Below, one piece after another: positions 6,097-10,913 of a stretch of DNA of 10,913 bases (positions within the stretch are counted from its first letter, which is position 1; each line of letters opens with the position of its first letter). The translations under genes were made by a program, and so were the position numbers. Below the pieces are notes generated by a model. It made no database searches. It was given only the letters and a program-made list of their open reading frames with translations, and was not told the origin of the DNA. The DNA comes from Thermoflexales bacterium. Lineage in GTDB: Bacteria > Chloroflexota > Anaerolineae > Fen-1058. The DNA lies in assembly GCA_017882055.1 (NCBI GenBank), contig JADGQE010000098.1, forward strand, positions 1 through 10,913. Direction: 5' to 3'.

Positions 6097-8345
6097 AAAC
6101 TTTTCGATCCTGCTGCACCTTGCTTGTGCTGGCTGTGGTATTCATGGTCACCAGCACCGGCTGTCAAGCTGCGCCGCCCGTGGCACCGACCGTCTCTCCA
6201 GTTCCTACCAAGATCACGTCACCCTTTGTCGCAGTCTCGTTTAATTCTCTGCCGCTCGCTGGCGAATGGCGTTTTTCCATCGATAAAGACAAAGTGGGAG
6301 AACAACAGAACTGGGCTGAACCCGCTTATGATGATTCGGACTGGGTAACGGTCACGGTACCGCATACGTGGAACGTCATGTCCGACTATGCCAATTACGC
6401 GGGCTTAGCCTGGTATCGCCGGGCTTTTACGCTTCCCGTAGAATCGAAAACGGCCCACCTGCGTTTGCGCTTCGAGGGCGTTTTCTATCTGGCGCGTGTC
6501 TGGTTGAACGGTCAGTATCTTGGCGCGCACGAGGGCGGCTATACACCTTTCGAGTTTGATGTAAGCGGCAGCGCCAAACCGGGCGAGAAGAATATCATTG
6601 CCGTCGAAGTAGATAACGCACGCGCGGCTGATCGCTTGCCAGCCGATCTAAGCGCCAGCTGGTCGTACGATTGGTGGAATTTCGGTGGCATCATCCGGGA
6701 CGTCTCACTCAAGACGACCAGTGCCGCTTATATCGTGCGCCAACAGATCGTTTCGCTGCCGCATCTGACCGGCCTGGATGAAGCCGATTCAGCGGCAATC
6801 ACCGCCACGCTGGTCCTGAGTAACACCTCGGGGCAAATACTGAGTGGCACGCTTCAGGCGAATCTGCTGAACGATGCCGATGGGCAGCCAGTTCTAAACG
6901 GGCCTATTTCGGTACCGGTGAACGCCCTGGCCAATGGAACAGCCGACATTCAAATAACCGCCACGCTTGTCGCTCCTAAACTCTGGCATTTTGATCATCC
7001 CTACTTATATCGTTGGTCAGTCTCGTTGCTTGCGCCAGATGATCAGGTGTTGGATACCAACCAGGTAACGATCGGCATTCGTTCTGTGGAATTGAAAAAC
7101 GGGCAGTTCATTCTTAATGGCGAACCCGTACGCCTGGTGGGCGTTGCCCGGCACGCCGATTACCCGGGTCAGGGATCGGCCGAGACGGTAACGGCCATGA
7201 CGGCCGATTACAACGATCTAAAAACGCTAAACGAAGTATTCACCCGCCCGGTTCATTATCCGCAGGCCGAGTTCATCCTGGACTACGCCGATCGGCATGG
7301 CATCCTGCTGATTCCAGAAGTTCCGGCCTGGCAATTAAACGAACAGCAATTGTCCAGCCAACGAATGCGCGGCCTTGAGAAACAGCAGCTCAGCGAGATG
7401 ATCACCACAGACTTCAATCATCCCTCGGTCTGGGCCTGGAGTGTTGGCAACGAGTTCGCATCGAACACCTCTACGGGCCATGCCTTTGTGCAAGAGATGA
7501 TCGCCTGCGTGAAGTCGCTCGATCCAACACGCCCGGTCGGATTTGCTTCGGACAAGCTCGGTTCGCAGCCACAAGCGGATGCCACCGCCCTGTCTGATTT
7601 TGTGATGATGAATCAATACTTCGGTACCTGGCATGGCAACAAGCAGGACCTCAGCCCGGCACTGGATCGCATCCATCAGACCTGGCCCGACAAAACCGTG
7701 ATCATCTCAGAGTTTGGCTTTGCACCGCATTGGAATGCCATCTGGGGACCGCCAACCTCCAGCTTGAACCCCGACCAGCGTTACTTCACACCAGACAACA
7801 CGCCTGCAGATTCGGCCGCCGCGGATGTCGTGCGCCAGCAACTGATTGGCGACCAGCTGCCAATCTTCCGCAGCAAGCCGTTTGTGGCAGGCGCCATCTT
7901 CTGGGATTATCAGGATTATCGCACTCCCGCCAATTACAAGACAGGGCTTGTTGATGCCGAAAGAAATAAGCGCGGCTCCTGGCAAACCCTGCGGGATCAA
8001 TATACGCCTGCGCTGATCGATTCAGTAACCTTATCGTCTGTCACCGATGGCCAGCGTACTGCGACGGTTTCGTTGCATACACGCGGTCCCGTGGATGTCG
8101 ATATGCCGGCTTACACCTTGCGCGGTTACATCCTGCGCTGGGCACTGACCTCCCCCAATGGAGCTTCAACGTTTTCCGGAAGCGACGTATCTCTGCCGGT
8201 GCTGGCTCCTGGAACACAATGGTCAGGCGAGATCGTATTGAAAGTTCCAGTGGAAGATTACGATCTGACGTTAAGCCTCATCCGTCCGACCGGTTTCAGC
8301 GTAACGGAACACTCATACGATGCACTAGGTAAACTTATCCCATAA
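6093..8345 (+). CDS. Surface-anchored GH2 family glycosidase (beta-galactosidase/beta-glucuronidase-like lipoprotein)
   Basis: This is a 750-residue retaining glycosidase. The N-terminus (MKTFRSCC, hydrophobic core, TSTGC) is a lipoprotein signal with Cys24 as the likely anchor, followed by a Pro-rich linker to about residue 50. The GH2 sugar-binding jelly roll begins at Leu53 (LPLAGEW) and includes PHTWN, WYRR and VWLNGQYLGAHEGGYTPF. An immunoglobulin-like domain spans about 225-330. The barrel follows with GVARHADYPG (His354), the acid/base Glu454 in WSVGNE and the nucleophile Glu540 in IISEFGF, so the catalytic pair is intact. GAIFWDYQDYR and a C-terminal beta domain (about 645-750) complete it. 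It starts inside the previous gene's stop (ATGA), with AAGG at 6085-6088. The enzyme should act outside the cell on material feeding the importer. GH2 covers several specificities (galactoside, glucuronide, mannoside), and sequence alone does not decide among them. Confidence 0.9.
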   Translation: MKTFRSCCTLLVLAVVFMVTSTGCQAAPPVAPTVSPVPTKITSPFVAVSFNSLPLAGEWRFSIDKDKVGEQQNWAEPAYDDSDWVTVTVPHTWNVMSDYANYAGLAWYRRAFTLPVESKTAHLRLRFEGVFYLARVWLNGQYLGAHEGGYTPFEFDVSGSAKPGEKNIIAVEVDNARAADRLPADLSASWSYDWWNFGGIIRDVSLKTTSAAYIVRQQIVSLPHLTGLDEADSAAITATLVLSNTSGQILSGTLQANLLNDADGQPVLNGPISVPVNALANGTADIQITATLVAPKLWHFDHPYLYRWSVSLLAPDDQVLDTNQVTIGIRSVELKNGQFILNGEPVRLVGVARHADYPGQGSAETVTAMTADYNDLKTLNEVFTRPVHYPQAEFILDYADRHGILLIPEVPAWQLNEQQLSSQRMRGLEKQQLSEMITTDFNHPSVWAWSVGNEFASNTSTGHAFVQEMIACVKSLDPTRPVGFASDKLGSQPQADATALSDFVMMNQYFGTWHGNKQDLSPALDRIHQTWPDKTVIISEFGFAPHWNAIWGPPTSSLNPDQRYFTPDNTPADSAAADVVRQQLIGDQLPIFRSKPFVAGAIFWDYQDYRTPANYKTGLVDAERNKRGSWQTLRDQYTPALIDSVTLSSVTDGQRTATVSLHTRGPVDVDMPAYTLRGYILRWALTSPNGASTFSGSDVSLPVLAPGTQWSGEIVLKVPVEDYDLTLSLIRPTGFSVTEHSYDALGKLIP

Positions 8346-8351
8346 GCACAT

Positions 8352-8382
8352 GTATCTTCATGGCATGGTGCTAAGAAGATAC
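8352..8382 (+). promoter_or_regulatory. Hairpin between the GH2 and zinc-ribbon genes
   Basis: GTATCTTC (8352-8359) pairs exactly with GAAGATAC (8375-8382). Inside, after one A-A mismatch, TGGCA and TGCTA pair again (with one G-T) around a TGG loop. It begins seven bases after the GH2 stop. The following bases, TTAAAGG, do not form a U-run, so it may be a weak terminator, an RNA-processing or stabilising element, or a DNA dyad that binds a protein. Confidence 0.55.
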
Positions 8383-8407
8383 TTAAAGGAAACGGAGGAC
8401 CGCGTGT

Positions 8408-8617
8408 ATGGCCCAAGGTCGAAAAGGCAAGCTAAACTATCGATGTCCGTGGTGTCTGGCCCGCGAGATCGATATGGATATGCTCTACGATCGGGACAAG
8501 GACGAATACTATTGTCTACGTTGCTCCTTTACGGGAAATGAACCAGAGGTTCTCCGCCTCAATGCCCAGTTCCGTGCCAAGTATCGAGATCGCATGAGAA
8601 GGATCACCGACTTCTAA
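8408..8617 (+). CDS. Small zinc-ribbon protein of unknown role
   Basis: The product is 69 residues long with two cysteine knuckles, Cys13-Pro-Trp-Cys16 and Cys36-Leu-Arg-Cys39, separated by an acidic 19-residue stretch. This is the layout of a single treble-clef or zinc-ribbon zinc site. The N-terminus (residues 5-12) and the C-terminal helix (about 50-67, RAKYRDRMRR) are basic, which would suit nucleic-acid or protein binding; that is inference. GGAGGA at 8394-8399, eight bases before the ATG, is the strongest ribosome-binding site in this half of the window and argues that the gene is real and well expressed. It lies between two glycosidase genes with a hairpin on each side, so it may be transcribed or regulated separately. 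I do not recognise a named family. Confidence 0.75.
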   Translation: MAQGRKGKLNYRCPWCLAREIDMDMLYDRDKDEYYCLRCSFTGNEPEVLRLNAQFRAKYRDRMRRITDF

Positions 8618-8631
8618 ATCTGTAACAGCGA

Positions 8632-8668
8632 CCTGCCAACTTCCCTTACGGGCAGGCAGTTCTTATTT
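8632..8668 (+). terminator. Probable Rho-independent terminator after the zinc-ribbon gene
   Basis: CCTGCC (8632-8637) pairs with GGCAGG (8651-8656) across a 13-base loop. CAG and then the T-rich TTCTTATTT (8660-8668) follow. It starts 15 bases after the zinc-ribbon stop. The stem is short and the T-run interrupted, so termination may be partial. It suggests that the GH42 gene has its own promoter or depends on read-through. Confidence 0.5.
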
Positions 8669-8694
8669 GATAGGGCCAGAAAACAACCTCGACT

Positions 8695-8698
8695 GGAG
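8695..8698 (+). promoter_or_regulatory. Ribosome-binding site that fixes the GH42 start
   Basis: GGAG lies seven bases before the ATG at 8706. A longer reading from TTG at 8667 would overlap the terminator's T-run and has no ribosome-binding site, so 8706 is preferred. Confidence 0.65.
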
Positions 8699-8705
8699 TG
8701 AAAAA

Positions 8706-10700
8706 ATGCTTCCACATCTGATCTATGGTGGCGATTACAATCCCGAGCAATGGAGTCCCGACGTTTGGAGGGAAGATGCACAGCTAATGCAAGAGGCGGG
8801 TGTCAATTTGATTTCGCTGGGTGTCTTTGCCTGGGCAAAAATCGAACCCGCACCCGGTCAATACGACTTCACCTGGCTAGATCAGGTGATGGATCTGTTG
8901 TACACGCACGGTGTCCGCGTCAATCTGGCCACCCCAACCACATCGCCGCCGCCGTGGCTCGTCCGGCTGCATCCCGAAATCTTGCCCGTTACGGCAGAAG
9001 GTGTGACGTTGTGGCATGGTTCGCGGCGTCACTACTGCCCGCACAGTTCTGCCTATCGCGAACACGCAGCGGGTCTGGTTAAGCAACTGGCACAGCATGT
9101 GCGCGATCATTCTGCGCTCGCGATGTGGCATGTGGACAATGAATATACCTGTCACTTCGGCGAATGCTTTTGCGATGCATCTGTCGCCGCGTTTCGTCGC
9201 TGGCTCGAGCAGCGCTACGGCTCCCTGGATGCTTTGAACGAGGCGTGGGGCACAGCCTTCTGGAGCCAGCACTATAGCGATTGGGAAGAAATCATGGCGC
9301 CCCGACGCACACCAGCGTCGATCAATCCCACGCAACATCTGGATTGGCAGCGTTTCTGTTCGGATTCCTGGCTGGTGTGTTTCGAAGATCAGAAAACAAT
9401 TCTGCGCGAGCTTACGCCTGATACTCCAATCACCACGAATTTTATGGGCTTTCACAAAGCACTTGATTATTGGACGTGGGCGGCGCGTGAAGATATCGTA
9501 TCGAATGATAGTTATCCCGACCCTTCTGATCCCGAATGGCTGATCGGCGCAGGCATGGTTTGCGATTTGATGCGATCACTGGGTAAAGGCCAGCCCTGGA
9601 TCTTGATGGAACAAGCAACTGCACACGTCAACTGGCGACAGCGCAACACGACCAAACGGCCCGGCGAGATGCGGCTGGGCAGTTATCAGGCACTCGCCCG
9701 CGGTGCGAACGGTGTGATGTTTTTCCAGTGGCGCGCATCGCAGGCAGGCTCGGAAAAGTTTCACAGTGCGATGCTGCCGCACGCCGGTACCGATTCGCGA
9801 GTGTGGCGTGAAATCAAACAGCTGGGTACAGAATTAGGCAGGCTCGACGCCTTGCTCGCCAGCCACGTCCAGTCCGATGTCGCGATCCTGTTCGATTGGG
9901 AAAATTGGTGGGCGCTAGAACAGGAAGGTAAACCATCTAACGATCTGAGATTACTGCCACAGATCGTGGCGTTTTATGCGGAACTTTTTCACCGCAACAT
10001 CACGGTAGATTTTGCGCACCCCGAGGCGGACCTGACGCGCTATCGGTTAGTGATTGCTCCGCACTTGTATTTAGTCAGTGACCGCGCCGCAAAGAACATC
10101 GAGCGGTATGTGGCGCAAGGCGGCACACTGCTGATGACGTTCTTCAGCGGCATTGTGGACGGCAACGATCACATTCGCCTGGGCGGCTATCCGGCCCCAT
10201 TCCGAGATCTGCTCGGGTTATGGATCGAAGAATTCGCTCCATACGCGAACGCGCAGACGAATGGGGTCGAAACAGTCGACGGGCAACGCTTCACCTGTGA
10301 TGTGTGGAGTGACGTCATTCATCTCACAGGCGCGGAAATGCTGGCGCACTACCAGGCTGATTATTTTGCCAACAGTCCGGCTGTTACACGGTATCGCTTT
10401 GGTGAGGGTGTGAGCTACTATCTTGGCACGGCTTTGGCACAAGATGGTTTGGCGTGGCTCCTCGATCAAGTGTGTGAGAAGGCCAAAATACATCACGCTC
10501 ATCATATGCCGCGCGGAGTTGAGGTGACGCGTCGCAGCGACAGCGCACACACCTGGCTGTTCGTCCTCAATCATTCGGATGAAGAAGTGCGGATCGATCT
10601 ACCGGCAAAGGGTGTTGACTTGCTCTCTGATGCAGCCGTACAAACCTCGTTACACCTTGAGCCAAAAGGCGTTGCGATCGTTCAACTTGCGGCGACATAG
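8706..10700 (+). CDS. GH42 beta-galactosidase
   Basis: This cytoplasmic retaining beta-galactosidase of 664 residues is the usual length for GH42 and has no signal peptide. The barrel domain (about 5-385) opens with YGGDYNPEQW, the family signature. It carries the acid/base Glu146 in WHVDNEY and the nucleophile Glu302 in WILMEQATAHVNW, so the enzyme should be active. Four cysteines (111, 149, 154, 156) lie around the position of the GH42 zinc site. The place of the fourth classical zinc ligand after CFCDA is Ser159, so the site may be altered. A trimerisation domain (about 395-600; VAILFDWENWWAL, GGTLLMTFFSGIVD) and a short C-terminal beta domain (about 605-664) follow. It would cleave imported galacto-oligosaccharides to galactose and thus completes the pathway begun by the GH2 lipoprotein and importer. 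Some GH42 members prefer alpha-L-arabinosides, which cannot be excluded. Confidence 0.95.
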   Translation: MLPHLIYGGDYNPEQWSPDVWREDAQLMQEAGVNLISLGVFAWAKIEPAPGQYDFTWLDQVMDLLYTHGVRVNLATPTTSPPPWLVRLHPEILPVTAEGVTLWHGSRRHYCPHSSAYREHAAGLVKQLAQHVRDHSALAMWHVDNEYTCHFGECFCDASVAAFRRWLEQRYGSLDALNEAWGTAFWSQHYSDWEEIMAPRRTPASINPTQHLDWQRFCSDSWLVCFEDQKTILRELTPDTPITTNFMGFHKALDYWTWAAREDIVSNDSYPDPSDPEWLIGAGMVCDLMRSLGKGQPWILMEQATAHVNWRQRNTTKRPGEMRLGSYQALARGANGVMFFQWRASQAGSEKFHSAMLPHAGTDSRVWREIKQLGTELGRLDALLASHVQSDVAILFDWENWWALEQEGKPSNDLRLLPQIVAFYAELFHRNITVDFAHPEADLTRYRLVIAPHLYLVSDRAAKNIERYVAQGGTLLMTFFSGIVDGNDHIRLGGYPAPFRDLLGLWIEEFAPYANAQTNGVETVDGQRFTCDVWSDVIHLTGAEMLAHYQADYFANSPAVTRYRFGEGVSYYLGTALAQDGLAWLLDQVCEKAKIHHAHHMPRGVEVTRRSDSAHTWLFVLNHSDEEVRIDLPAKGVDLLSDAAVQTSLHLEPKGVAIVQLAAT

Positions 10701-10913
10701 TGTAGAAGAGCGAGTGGATCTACACCATTGCCCCACAGTAGTGTGATCAACAACCAAAGCCGACATCAACCATCGGAGCACACCAATCCATCAGTGCGCC
10801 GAGGTAACTACTCAGCCGTCACTGCGAGGAGCGTTGGCCTGCCCTGCGTGCCTTGTGCAGGGTTGCGACGACGCCTGGCGGCCCACCAGCGTAAAGCGCT
10901 GGGCATGGGCAGC
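10701..10913. other. Right-hand non-annotated tail with two short dyads
   Basis: No gene can be supported here. Two short inverted repeats are present: CCCTGC/GCAGGG (10842-10847 with 10857-10862) and CCAGCG/CGCTGG (10886-10891 with 10897-10902). Neither is followed by a T-run. Several frames on both strands stay open to the edge from about 10820 because the stretch is GC-rich, so the beginning or end of a neighbouring gene cannot be judged. Confidence 0.4.

Noticed and set aside
8350..8541. A 63-codon plus-strand frame overlapping the zinc-ribbon gene
   Set aside because: It has no ribosome-binding site and covers the hairpin. The overlapping frame at 8408 has GGAGGA and two Cys-x2-Cys knuckles.
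8667..8705. TTG start extending GH42 by 13 residues
   Set aside because: It overlaps the terminator tail, lacks a ribosome-binding site, and the family signature begins just after the ATG at 8706.
10800..10913. Start or end of a further gene at the right edge
   Set aside because: Several frames on both strands are open in this GC-rich stretch, and none has a good start signal or recognisable motif.

Overview
The window looks like a carbohydrate-utilisation locus from a Chloroflexota (Anaerolineae-like) bacterium. The taxonomic guess is an inference. It rests on the style of the solute-binding lipoprotein, whose lipobox is followed by a long Pro/Thr/Ala/Gln heptad linker typical of that phylum, and on the balanced GC content and well-formed Shine-Dalgarno sites. 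No rRNA, tRNA, CRISPR or transposase is visible.

Layout. At the left edge a minus-strand reading frame runs off the window (1-170 or 1-230). It is the N-terminus of an unidentified protein, divergent from everything else. A promoter with a perfect TATAAT box (207-212) then faces right. It precedes a CUT1-type sugar ABC importer: a lipid-anchored binding protein (287-1759), a very strong GC-rich hairpin (1817-1863), and two permeases (1883-2812 and 2809-3714, overlapping by ATGA). No ATPase gene is present, so a shared MsmX/MsiK/UgpC-type ATPase encoded elsewhere is expected. Next come a small degenerate response-regulator receiver protein lacking the phosphorylation residues (3731-4135), a cytoplasmic protein resembling the putative glycoside hydrolase/deacetylase superfamily (4264-6096), and a GH2 glycosidase lipoprotein (6093-8345), the last two overlapping by ATGA. 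A 69-residue zinc-ribbon protein (8408-8617) lies between two hairpins (8352-8382 and 8632-8656). A cytoplasmic GH42 beta-galactosidase (8706-10700) closes the set. The last 213 bases hold no gene that can be supported.

How the parts may work together (inference). The surface GH2 lipoprotein trims a beta-galactoside- or related sugar-containing glycan or glycoconjugate. The lipoprotein binding protein captures the released oligosaccharide and the two permeases import it. The intracellular GH42 enzyme and the deacetylase/hydrolase-like protein complete its breakdown. The pseudo-receiver, the zinc ribbon and the truncated divergent gene are the uncharacterised members, and any of them could be regulatory. 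The most unusual points are the binding-protein/permease hairpin, the pseudo-receiver inside a sugar locus, the translationally coupled barrel-like protein of unknown reaction, and the hairpin-flanked zinc ribbon.
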